Origin: Alphaproteobacteria bacterium UBA5343
GTDB taxonomy: Bacteria; Pseudomonadota; Alphaproteobacteria; RF32; UBA5343
Assembly: GCA_002410125.1 (NCBI GenBank)
Contig: DHQH01000075.1
Span: 1,999 to 19,739, forward strand
Direction: 5' to 3'
DNA length: 17,741 bases
Part shown: positions 1-7,368 of the stretch, one piece after another
Position numbering within the stretch: position 1 is the first letter of the stretch
Layout: each line of letters starts with the position of its first letter
Translations under genes and position numbers: made by a program
The notes under the pieces: generated by a model
The model's database searches: none
What the model saw: the letters and a program-made list of their open reading frames with translations, nothing else
Told to the model about the DNA's origin: nothing

Positions 1-2
1 AA

Positions 3-89
3 GGGTTACCTTTAAGCAGTGTGGTTTCGCACATCGGCCGTAAGTTAGGCAAAATAATCAAAAAAATAGAAAAATTTAAGATCAATTAG
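3..89 (+). CDS. possible 3' end of an upstream gene (partial)
   Basis: One frame is open from the left edge to TAG at 87-89. It reads 28 residues, beginning GLPLSSVVSHIGRKLGK and ending in a Lys/Ile-rich tail typical of low-GC genomes. The other two forward frames stop within the first 45 bases. The gene would run in the same direction as the next one, with an 18-nt gap. The first ~50 bases are richer in G+C than the neighbouring coding DNA. The piece is too short to assign a family and might be non-coding. Confidence 0.3.
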   Translation, partial: GLPLSSVVSHIGRKLGKIIKKIEKFKIN

Positions 90-107
90 AAAAATAAGAG
101 TAGGTGT

Positions 108-908
108 ATGATGTCTAATATATTAGATAGATATGTTTTAAATGATGGTAATGAAATAATTTTTAGAAGATTAGAAGAGCAAGATGTGTATGCAATGTAT
201 CAGTTGCATCTTAGAACTTTAGATAATCTGAAAAAAGGTCAAGAATGTTTTTTACATAGAAAAACATTTAATGATTTTATGAGAATGGTTAATAATCCTG
301 ATATGCAGTTTATTGGTGGTTTTGTTGGGGATAGACTTGCTTGTCAGTCTGCTGTTAAATATATCAATCATCAGAATAGAGATGCTAATTTACCTGATAT
401 TAATTTGGGGGTTGGTAGTGATAGAATTGCACTATTTGAGCAAGTTGCAGTTGATGATGAGTTTAGAGGAAATAAACTAGGTACAAAAATGGTGCAAATG
501 AGGGAAAATATTGCAAGGAGAGACGGTAAAGATTGTGCAGTGACTATGGTGGATTTGAAAAATTATTTTAGTTATAGATCTCATTTAAGAGATGGTTTTA
601 ATATTATGCAGGCAGCTATTGATCCTGAAGATAGTGGTAAAATTATCTATGTTTATAAAGATTTACATAAAAATATAGAATTTGGGAATGCGATAGAAGA
701 ACGGCTGGATGCTGAAAAACTTACTATAGAGCAGGTGAATAATTGGGGTAAGCTTGGTTATTTTGTGAATGGTTTTGAGATTGATGATAAAGAGAAAACT
801 CAATTAACTCTTGCAAAAACTAATTATTTTATTAATCTAAATAATATGAGTGAGCAGAGACAAGTTTCTGCTAATGTAAATATGTTAGAAGTTGAATGTG
901 TTAGGTAG
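108..908 (+). CDS. GNAT-family N-acetyltransferase with C-terminal extension
   Basis: A probable cytoplasmic acetyl-CoA-dependent N-acyltransferase of 266 aa. The acetyl-CoA pyrophosphate-binding motif A of GNAT enzymes is visible at residues 113-128: a beta-strand VAV, then DDEFRGNKLGTKM with the R-G-x-x-L-G signature at R120-G125. The N-terminal strand (IIFRRLEEQD, about 17-26) also suits the fold. The GNAT core ends near residue 190; the last ~75 residues are an unassigned extension. The substrate cannot be told. The start is ambiguous, because ATG codons at 108 and 111 follow one another; AAGAG near 96-100 fits either. The DUF6898-like gene follows 3 nt after the stop, so the two are probably cotranscribed. 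Confidence 0.8.
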   Translation: MMSNILDRYVLNDGNEIIFRRLEEQDVYAMYQLHLRTLDNLKKGQECFLHRKTFNDFMRMVNNPDMQFIGGFVGDRLACQSAVKYINHQNRDANLPDINLGVGSDRIALFEQVAVDDEFRGNKLGTKMVQMRENIARRDGKDCAVTMVDLKNYFSYRSHLRDGFNIMQAAIDPEDSGKIIYVYKDLHKNIEFGNAIEERLDAEKLTIEQVNNWGKLGYFVNGFEIDDKEKTQLTLAKTNYFINLNNMSEQRQVSANVNMLEVECVR

Positions 909-911
909 TTT

Positions 912-1085
912 ATGAGCCAGGTTTTATTTGAAATCAAAGTATTGGGAAATAGTGTTAAGGTTTGTGCTATTGATGAGCGAACAAGAATTGAAGCTGTGGT
1001 AGTGGTACCTAAAACAATCTCTATAGAAATGGCCAAGAAACAGGCTGTAAACAAGTTAAAATATCTGATAGAAAAACAGAAATAG
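912..1085 (+). CDS. small DUF6898-like protein (57 aa)
   Basis: ATG at 912 to TAG at 1083-1085 encodes 57 residues beginning MSQVLFEIKVLGNSVKVCAI and ending in a Lys-rich helix (KKQAVNKLKYLIEKQK). The pattern 'LFE-x-x-x-x-GN-x-VKV-x-AID' followed by a short second segment and a C-terminal helix rich in Lys/Leu resembles, from memory, the DUF6898 family of short alphaproteobacterial proteins of unknown function. It begins 3 nt after the GNAT stop, with AGG at 903-905 as a close ribosome-binding site, so it is probably translated from the same message. The opposite strand is also open here (824-1054), but the forward frame fits operon direction, start context and family pattern better. No function is known. 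Confidence 0.7.
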   Translation: MSQVLFEIKVLGNSVKVCAIDERTRIEAVVVVPKTISIEMAKKQAVNKLKYLIEKQK

Positions 1086-1106
1086 ACTATATCTAAATGA
1101 TAAATC

Positions 1107-1175
1107 TGTGGATAAGTGATTTATGATTGATTAAATCATAGAATTACTTGTCTTGATGGTTTATATTGTGGAGAA
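1107..1175 (-). promoter_or_regulatory. DnaA-box-like pair
   Basis: Positions 1107-1115 read TGTGGATAA, the exact complement of the consensus DnaA box TTATCCACA. Positions 1167-1175 read TGTGGAGAA, one mismatch from it, in the same orientation and exactly 60 bp downstream. Both lie in a 127-bp AT-rich gap. The perfect site is seen directly; binding is inferred. The one-mismatch version also occurs inside trkA, so the second site alone means little. Confidence 0.35.
1111..1152. repeat. long imperfect inverted repeat before the giant coiled-coil gene
   Basis: The left arm 1111-1128 (GATAAGTGATTTATGATT) pairs with 1134-1152 (AATCATAGAATTACTTGTC) around a 5-nt loop. The stem is about 18 bp with one bulged G at 1141 and two G-U pairs. 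No clean T-tract follows, so it is not a classic intrinsic terminator. It may be an operator, a leader-RNA hairpin, or a terminator of the short operon before it. It overlaps the perfect DnaA-box match. Confidence 0.45.
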
Positions 1176-1212
1176 GATTCTTAGTGTTTTGGGGAAAATA
1201 AAGGATAGTTAG

Positions 1213-4200
1213 ATGTCAGATGGTTTAAATTCTAATAACAAAAATAATAATGATGAAGAAATTTTTGATTCATTGTCTAGCTCTGATAAGGTAACTGATT
1301 ATTACGATGAGCCTTGGTGGAACAATAAGACTAATATGCTCTTGTTGTCAGTTACTGTTCTTTGGTTCTTATTCATAGCTATTTATTTATCTACTTATTT
1401 TGGTTGGTCGAATCTGTTTATGATGATGCCAAATGAGTTTGCTGGTTTTATTGCAGGTATTACTTTGCCTGTGCTTATTTTATGGGTTTCGGTTGGTTAT
1501 ATAAATAGGGGTACTCAATTTAAAAATGAAGCTAGATTTTTAAGATCGTATATGAATCAATTGGTTCATCCTGAAGAGGGTGGTAGAGAAACCACTAAAG
1601 CTGTAGCTGATGCTATTCGTGAACAGGTTATTGAACTTAGATCTGCAACTAATGAAGCATTGGAAAAGTCAGATCTAATTAGAAGTGAGCTTAAAGACCG
1701 AACTAATGAGATGGCTACTGTTTATAGCACTATGAATGACTATTCTCAAAATACTCTTGGGCAGTTTAAAGGAAGTATTGATGAACTTACAAAGACCGCA
1801 AATAATGTTTCAGAAGTAATTGCAAATTCATCTGGTTTGATGAAGCAACAAGTATCAGAGCTTACAAGTGTTACTGAACTTACATCTGAAGTTTCTAATA
1901 ATCTTTATAATACTGTTAAGACCCAAAATAATGAATTAAAAGAAATGGCCGCAGAGATTAAGCAATATGCTGGTGATGTTAAGGCTGTTCTTAAAGAGAG
2001 TAATAGTAATTTGATGATGATGACTGATAATGCTAGAGAAAATACAGAGCAAATTGCATCGGTTATTGAAGAACAATCTAATAATATTTTATCTGCTACT
2101 GATAAAGCTAATTCTCAAGTTGAAGATATGTTTAATAAATTAAATCAAAATATTGAGAGTTTTGATAATTTATATAGTTTCCAGAGCGATAGATTAGAAA
2201 AAACATTATTTAAAATGAATGAAGACACAGATAATTTATCAGTTAGATTTAAAAACCAATCAGAACTTCTAAATCAAGAAGTTGAAAAAGTAATATCAAG
2301 AGCTGGGGTTGTTGAAGAATCTATAGCTATGCAATTAAAAGAGCTTGTTGGGGTTTCTGATATTGCTATTGGTAAAATGAATGAAGTTGAAGAAAGTATT
2401 ACAAAACAGGCTAAGAATATTGATTTTGTGACTGAGAATTCAAATCGTAACATTGTTGATACAACAGAGGTATTTGGTAATGAGGCTAATAAATTATCAA
2501 ATATTATTGAAAATGTGATTGATAAGACTGCAGAGGCAACAGGTAAAATTGAAGATAAACACTCAGCATTTGAAAATGTAACTTCTACAATGGAAGCAAA
2601 GTTGAAAAATATTGCAGTTGTAATTGAACAACAAATTAATGAATTAAAACAAAGTAGTGAAGTATCTGTACAACAAACAGATATGATTAGACAATCTCTT
2701 AAGAAACAATCTGATGATTTAACAGATCTTTCTTCTGTAGTTGTTTCTCAAGCTAGAATTGGTGAGGCAGCACTTTCTCAACAGCAAAGACATATTAGTG
2801 CGACTGCTGCTAGAATTGAAGATGTTAAAGCTGAACTTAAGCGACAAGTTGATGAATTATCAAGGGCTGCATCTGCAATTGATGAAGAAGCAACATCTTC
2901 TGTTAAGAACTTAAGAGTTGAGATGGAGGATATTTTAAAAAGTTCAGATATTATCATTAAAAGAGCAGATGTTATTGGTCAATCACTTAAAAGAGAAGCT
3001 GGTATATTTGGGTCTGTGACTGATAAGGCGTTAGTTACTGCAAAAGATTTTGCAACTAATATGCAACTTCACTCATCTCAATTAGATCAGATTTCTAATA
3101 ATGCGAAAGAGCGTTCATATGAGATTTCTGAAGTTTTAGGTAAACAAAATGAAGTGATTGAGCGAGCTGGTGAAAAAGCAAAACTTAGAACGGATGAAAC
3201 ATTAAAAGTATTTGAAATTCAATCTGATATATTAAATGATGCTGCAGATAAAGCGGTTATACATGTATCTGAGGCAGTTGATGCTTTAAGTAAAAGGGCT
3301 GAGGCTTTAGATGTGTTATTTAAGAGACAAGAGCTTGAATTATCTAATGTTTGTGAAGGGTTATCAGATAAAACCAATAAAATTAGTATGCAACTGAAAT
3401 CTGATGTAGCTCAACTTGATAGTGATACCAATAAAGTGTTCTCAAGAATTGAATTATTAGAAGAGGGGTTAAATGTTAGAACTAATGAGCTAATTAGAGT
3501 TACTGATGAATCAATTAGTAATTTAAATAAGGTTGGTGAGACAATTGATGAGCAATCTTCAAATATTAGTGTAGTATCAAATGATGCTTTAGATAAGTTA
3601 AAATTATTAATTGAAGGCCTTAAAAATCAAAATAGCGAACTTTTAGTATCTGTTGAAGGTGTGGGGGGTAAGGTCCAAGAAATTGAAGATAATATCCAAG
3701 TTAAATGTGGTAATATTGCTAAACTTGGAGATAAATTGAGTGATGATACAAAGCAGATTGGTTATAATTTAGATTCTCATATTGAGACTTTAGATGCTGC
3801 AATTCAAAGAACATCTACACAATCTGATATTATTAGGGAATCTATTATTAGGCAAACCGAAGAGCTTTCTGATGTGGTTAATATTGTATCTACTCAAACA
3901 AAACTTGGGGAAGCTACAATTTCTCAACAATATAAAACTCTACAAGATGCATCAGCTGAGCTTATGAATAAACTTGGTTTAGTTAATGAGACATTTAAAA
4001 ATAATACTAAGAGTATTTTTAATGACACTAGTAAGATGTCATATGAGTTTGATGTTTTGGGTGATAAATTAATTAAACTTAGTGAAGACACAATGAAGAT
4101 TACCAAGCAATCATTGATGGATACTAATAGGGTTGAAACATCTCTTAATGATTGTATTAATAATGCTAATAATGTAGTCCAAGAATCACTCGATAAAATT

Positions 4201-5205
4201 AGAGATGTTTCTAATGAATATCAAATGCAAGCGACCTCATTTAGTGAGATATCAAATAATACAAATAATGATATTACTAGTATTAGTGATATTTTATCTG
4301 GGCAGACTGATCAATTAAAAGTGATTTCTAAAGAGGCTAAAAATGTTGTTAATGAGTTATCTGATGTTATGAAACAGCAAGAAAATGATTTAACAAATGT
4401 GGCTGAAGGAGCTTCGCAAAAAGTAAAAGAAATGGGCGATGCACTAAAAGTTCTTAGTAATGAATTTGGTGAAGCATCTAAGAGTACATCAACTCATTTT
4501 GAATTATCATCTGATAGACTTAGATCTGTTATTGGTGAAATGATGACAAATTCTGAGAGATTATCTATTCAAATTAGAGAAGCTGGCGATGAGTTTGATA
4601 AAGGATCTGATGTGTTAGCTCATAAGGCTGATGAAACAATATCTAAAGTTTCTTCATTGTTAGACTTACTTAAAACTAATGCAGATGAGCTATCGAATAC
4701 AGGTGAGAAGATTGCTGCTGATTCAATGAAGCTTGGTGGTGCGTTCTCAAGACAGATTCAAACACTTCTTGCCTCATCTAAAAAAGCAGAACATCAATTA
4801 TCAGAGCTTGAAAAATTACAAGATAAACTTAGCACTGATACATTCTTGAAAGATGCTGGATATATCTTTGAGAGATTACAATCTTTGACTGTTGATATTA
4901 ATAGGGTGTTTAATCCTACGGTCGAGGAAGAGTTATGGAAGAAATATTATGCAGGTGATCATGCTGCATTTATCAGGCATTTATCAAAGGCTTTAGATAA
5001 GAAACAAATTAATATGATTAAAGAGTTATATGAAGAAAATTCAAATTTTAGAAATTATGTTACTAAATATATTGCTGAGTTTGAAACTTTACTTTCAAGA
5101 GCTAGAACTAGTGAGAGACCTGATGTGTTAACATCGATTATTACTGGGGCTGATGTTGGTAAATTATATTTAATTTTAGCTAAAGCATTGGGTAGATTAA
5201 ACTAA
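1213..5205 (+). CDS. giant membrane-anchored coiled-coil protein (TipN-like architecture)
   Basis: 1330 aa. Residues 1-40 are a polar, acidic, Asn-rich N-terminus. Two hydrophobic helices follow at about 42-63 and 77-97 with a short hydrophobic linker, then YINRGTQFKNEARFLRSYM. From about 138 to 1205 the protein is almost entirely alpha-helical coiled coil, poor in Gly, Pro and Cys, built on a 25-residue period (separate entry). Residues about 1206-1330 form a compact domain (TFLKDAGYIFERLQSLTVD ... GADVGKLYLILAKALGRLN) likely to be the conserved functional end. Two N-terminal membrane helices plus a very long coiled coil is the layout of the Caulobacter polarity factor TipN; other alphaproteobacterial coiled-coil proteins share it, so the name is only an analogy. 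A cytoplasmic rod anchored at the inner membrane, with a role in polarity, division or envelope organisation, is inference. AAGGA at 1201-1205 sets the ATG at 1213. nagA starts 2 nt after its stop. Confidence 0.85.
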   Translation: MSDGLNSNNKNNNDEEIFDSLSSSDKVTDYYDEPWWNNKTNMLLLSVTVLWFLFIAIYLSTYFGWSNLFMMMPNEFAGFIAGITLPVLILWVSVGYINRGTQFKNEARFLRSYMNQLVHPEEGGRETTKAVADAIREQVIELRSATNEALEKSDLIRSELKDRTNEMATVYSTMNDYSQNTLGQFKGSIDELTKTANNVSEVIANSSGLMKQQVSELTSVTELTSEVSNNLYNTVKTQNNELKEMAAEIKQYAGDVKAVLKESNSNLMMMTDNARENTEQIASVIEEQSNNILSATDKANSQVEDMFNKLNQNIESFDNLYSFQSDRLEKTLFKMNEDTDNLSVRFKNQSELLNQEVEKVISRAGVVEESIAMQLKELVGVSDIAIGKMNEVEESITKQAKNIDFVTENSNRNIVDTTEVFGNEANKLSNIIENVIDKTAEATGKIEDKHSAFENVTSTMEAKLKNIAVVIEQQINELKQSSEVSVQQTDMIRQSLKKQSDDLTDLSSVVVSQARIGEAALSQQQRHISATAARIEDVKAELKRQVDELSRAASAIDEEATSSVKNLRVEMEDILKSSDIIIKRADVIGQSLKREAGIFGSVTDKALVTAKDFATNMQLHSSQLDQISNNAKERSYEISEVLGKQNEVIERAGEKAKLRTDETLKVFEIQSDILNDAADKAVIHVSEAVDALSKRAEALDVLFKRQELELSNVCEGLSDKTNKISMQLKSDVAQLDSDTNKVFSRIELLEEGLNVRTNELIRVTDESISNLNKVGETIDEQSSNISVVSNDALDKLKLLIEGLKNQNSELLVSVEGVGGKVQEIEDNIQVKCGNIAKLGDKLSDDTKQIGYNLDSHIETLDAAIQRTSTQSDIIRESIIRQTEELSDVVNIVSTQTKLGEATISQQYKTLQDASAELMNKLGLVNETFKNNTKSIFNDTSKMSYEFDVLGDKLIKLSEDTMKITKQSLMDTNRVETSLNDCINNANNVVQESLDKIRDVSNEYQMQATSFSEISNNTNNDITSISDILSGQTDQLKVISKEAKNVVNELSDVMKQQENDLTNVAEGASQKVKEMGDALKVLSNEFGEASKSTSTHFELSSDRLRSVIGEMMTNSERLSIQIREAGDEFDKGSDVLAHKADETISKVSSLLDLLKTNADELSNTGEKIAADSMKLGGAFSRQIQTLLASSKKAEHQLSELEKLQDKLSTDTFLKDAGYIFERLQSLTVDINRVFNPTVEEELWKKYYAGDHAAFIRHLSKALDKKQINMIKELYEENSNFRNYVTKYIAEFETLLSRARTSERPDVLTSIITGADVGKLYLILAKALGRLN
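1624..4827 (+). repeat. 44-unit, 25-residue (75-bp) protein repeat forming a coiled coil
   Basis: Each unit starts at a position often occupied by Gln, with a hydrophobic residue four positions later, commonly Q-x-x-[E/D]-L. Unit starts by residue: 138-288 every 25; 299-524 every 25; 545-695 every 25; 706-1181 every 25. The phase breaks between blocks are steps of 11, 21 and 11. The +4 residue is L, I, V, F or M in 42 of 44 units (exceptions T960 and A985), and the first residue is Gln in 23. A length of 25 equals 7+7+11, and steps of 11 (one hendecad) and 21 (three heptads) keep a coiled-coil core in phase. At DNA level the units are well diverged. Confidence 0.8.
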
Positions 5206-5207
5206 TT

Positions 5208-6305
5208 ATGGAAAAAATATCAGGATATATTTTATCTAATTCAACTGAATTTTATGGTGAATTAGGTGTTGAAGATGGAAAAATTGTATCAATTGTAGAA
5301 AAAGACAAATATGAAGTTGATGATTGTTTAATTATGCCTGGATTTATTGACTTACATTCTCATGGAGCTATGGGGTATGATGTGATGGATGCAAGTGAGG
5401 AATCTTTGAAAGAAATTTCTGAATTTCATTTAAGGCAAGGTACTACATCTTATTTTCCAACGGCTCTTACTGCTAAACAAGATGATATTCTTAATGTTGC
5501 AGAAATTTGTAATAAATTTGTGAAAGATGAAAATAATAATATTGAAGGTCTACATCTAGAAGGTCCTTTTATTAATAATCAAAAATTAGGAGCTCAACCC
5601 AAATTTGCAAGGGATTATAATGTAAATGAGTTGAAAGATGTTTGTAATTTATGCTCTGTGAAAATTATTACAGCTGCTCCTGAAATTGGTGATTATTCGG
5701 AGTTTTTAGATTTTTGTAAAGATAATTCCATTAATTTGCAAATAGGTCATTCTGTTGCTGGTTATGATAAAGTTTGTGAAGCATTAGATGATGGTTTTTG
5801 TGGTTGTACTCATTTATTTAATGCAATGATTGGTCTGCATCACCGAGAACCTGGTATGATTGGGGCGATATTTGAAAAAGGTGATTATGCAGAGATTATT
5901 TGTGATCTAAAGCATGTTCATCCATCTGTTATAAAAACTAGTTTTAAGAATATTCCTAATTTATATGCGGTTTCTGATACTTGTGCTGCAACTGGTATGA
6001 GTGATGGTCAATTCACACTTGGTGAGAACGAGGTTTATATTGAAGATGGTGCAGTATATCTTGAAGAAGATGTGTTGGCTGGTAGCTGTGCTACTATTTA
6101 TGATATGTTTAAGAATTTGATTAAAATTGGTTTTAGTCAAAAAGAAGCTTATCTTATGACTTCTTATAGACCAGCTCAATATATTAAAAATAATGAGATA
6201 GGGGATATTAAGGAAGGTTTAAAAGCAAATATCGTAGTTCTTAATGATAAAAACTACGATATGAATGCTGTTTATCTTAATGGTAATATTTGTAGAATGA
6301 ATTAA
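5208..6305 (+). CDS. nagA: N-acetylglucosamine-6-phosphate deacetylase
   Basis: Hydrolyses GlcNAc-6-phosphate to glucosamine-6-phosphate and acetate in amino-sugar catabolism or peptidoglycan recycling; cytoplasmic. At 365 aa it is close to the usual ~380. It belongs to the amidohydrolase TIM-barrel superfamily. MPGFIDLHSHG gives the H50-x-H52 pair of the HxH type. LEGPFIN carries metal ligand E118. GHS (H181) and CTHLFNAM (H202) supply the other metal histidines. HREPG (212-216) is a typical NagA substrate loop. D257 in VSDTCAATG is the expected catalytic Asp. The start lies 2 nt after the giant coiled-coil gene with no obvious Shine-Dalgarno, suggesting coupled translation. Its stop overlaps that of the convergent SIS gene, whose product probably uses the GlcN-6-P made here. 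Confidence 0.93.
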   Translation: MEKISGYILSNSTEFYGELGVEDGKIVSIVEKDKYEVDDCLIMPGFIDLHSHGAMGYDVMDASEESLKEISEFHLRQGTTSYFPTALTAKQDDILNVAEICNKFVKDENNNIEGLHLEGPFINNQKLGAQPKFARDYNVNELKDVCNLCSVKIITAAPEIGDYSEFLDFCKDNSINLQIGHSVAGYDKVCEALDDGFCGCTHLFNAMIGLHHREPGMIGAIFEKGDYAEIICDLKHVHPSVIKTSFKNIPNLYAVSDTCAATGMSDGQFTLGENEVYIEDGAVYLEEDVLAGSCATIYDMFKNLIKIGFSQKEAYLMTSYRPAQYIKNNEIGDIKEGLKANIVVLNDKNYDMNAVYLNGNICRMN

Positions 6306-6317
6306 AACTTATTACCA
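6281..6317. terminator. possible bidirectional terminator between nagA and the SIS gene
   Basis: TGGTAATA at 6281-6288 and TATTACCA at 6310-6317 form a perfect 8-bp inverted repeat around a 21-nt loop, centred on the interlocked stop codons. The loop is long and no good T-run follows on either strand, so it may be chance. Confidence 0.25.
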
Positions 6318-7270
6318 ATCTTTCTGGCTCTTTTGGCTGTATCTAAATCTATATCTAGTTTAAGTCCTGTTTTTACTAAAAGATTCCAGCCTGCTGCTAA
6401 TTGAATGAAGTTATCAAAATTATCTAGTTTTGGGACTTTAATAGTCTCAAATGGGGTGTCTTTAGAACTTATTGCTACTATATTAATTCCAATTGGATCA
6501 CTTAGTTTTTCTTTAATATTCTTAAAGTCTTTTTTATCTGGTTCAATAAGTATGATAGTTTCATCTTTTTCCATTACTTCTTCAATACCATGTAAGAGAA
6601 TTGTACCTTCTAAATATTGGCTTGGAAGTCTTGTTATTTCATTTGTTTTGAGGGTTAATTCTTCAGCAACACCATTATTTCTACCAGCGAAATATATTTT
6701 GTTAGAATTTGCAATTTTTGAGATGATATTATCATTAATATCACTATCTAATATATCTGCAATATATTGTGCTAGTTCATCTTTGTGTTGCCATTCATCA
6801 CCATTAAAAAATGATTGGAAAAATAGAGTTTGTTCAATTACAGAAACAGTGGCTGCGATTGCAACTTCTTTTGGTGATTTAAGGTTATAAGTTTTCTTTG
6901 TTACTTTGTGTAGGTTCGAATTAGGAGTAATGGTTATACCATATTTATTGGGATTATCTATAGTTTGAAAACATTCAATTAGTTCTTTGGTTTCACCGCT
7001 ATTACTAGCTCCAAAGATTGTATAGCCAAGAGGATTATATTCTGCTACTTGTCTTGAGTTATAAGTTTCAACTATATAATTCAGGTTGTTTCTTTTTACA
7101 TAATCAATAGCATTCTTGGCAGGAAAAATACGACTTGAACCTTCGCCTGTTAGTATGATTTTATTATTTTTTAAGATTATATCTTTTACCTCTTGATTGT
7201 TATTATTGTCGAAATTTTTGATAACTTCTGGGGTTAATTTCATGTCTTTTATTAAGTTAAACTCTAGCAT
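6302..7270 (-). CDS. double-SIS-domain sugar-phosphate isomerase/deaminase-like protein
   Basis: 322 aa with two sugar-isomerase (SIS) domains. The first has GEGSSR (42-47) and SNSGET (89-94), the phosphate-binding Ser/Thr motif. The second begins near IYFAGRNNGVAEE and continues to LEGTILLHGIEEVM, where GlmS/AgaS relatives carry active-site residues. There is no glutaminase domain, so it is not a full GlmS. Position next to nagA suggests conversion of GlcN-6-P to Fru-6-P, like the SIS-type deaminases (NagB-II), or an AgaS-like isomerase; this is inference. Its stop shares TTAA at 6302-6305 with nagA. On the minus strand an AGGA lies about 12 nt before the ATG at 7270. It is divergent from galE across a 98-bp gap in which I see no convincing promoter. 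Confidence 0.85.
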   Translation of the reverse strand: MLEFNLIKDMKLTPEVIKNFDNNNNQEVKDIILKNNKIILTGEGSSRIFPAKNAIDYVKRNNLNYIVETYNSRQVAEYNPLGYTIFGASNSGETKELIECFQTIDNPNKYGITITPNSNLHKVTKKTYNLKSPKEVAIAATVSVIEQTLFFQSFFNGDEWQHKDELAQYIADILDSDINDNIISKIANSNKIYFAGRNNGVAEELTLKTNEITRLPSQYLEGTILLHGIEEVMEKDETIILIEPDKKDFKNIKEKLSDPIGINIVAISSKDTPFETIKVPKLDNFDNFIQLAAGWNLLVKTGLKLDIDLDTAKRARKIGNKF

Positions 7271-7368
7271 AATTATTTTTTGTCCTTTTGAGATTTTTTA
7301 GTATTATTTTAAAAGATTAATGCTATTGTTTTTGTAAGTAAAGAAAAACCGAAATGGAGTTAATTAAA

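Noticed and set aside
824..1054. Open frame of 76 codons on the minus strand
   Set aside because: Overlaps the end of the GNAT gene and most of the DUF6898-like gene; the forward genes have better start context, motifs and operon fit.
1086..1212. Chromosomal origin
   Set aside because: Only one perfect DnaA box, a 127-bp gap and none of the usual neighbours (dnaA, dnaN, hemE); kept only as a possible DnaA-regulated site.
3924..4106. Minus-strand open frame inside the giant coiled-coil gene
   Set aside because: Antisense to the repeat region; hydrophobic product arises from reverse reading of helix-forming codons.
1213..5205. Methyl-accepting chemotaxis protein or SMC-like ATPase
   Set aside because: No HAMP domain, no conserved MCP hairpin tip, no Walker motifs; the membrane segments are a closely spaced pair with no periplasmic sensor domain.
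5961..6179. Minus-strand open frame of 72 codons
   Set aside because: Antisense to nagA over its catalytic region; no family pattern.
6405..6890. Open frame of 161 codons on the plus strand
   Set aside because: Fully antisense to the SIS gene, whose motifs are clear; the Ser/Ile/Leu-rich product is a typical antisense shadow.
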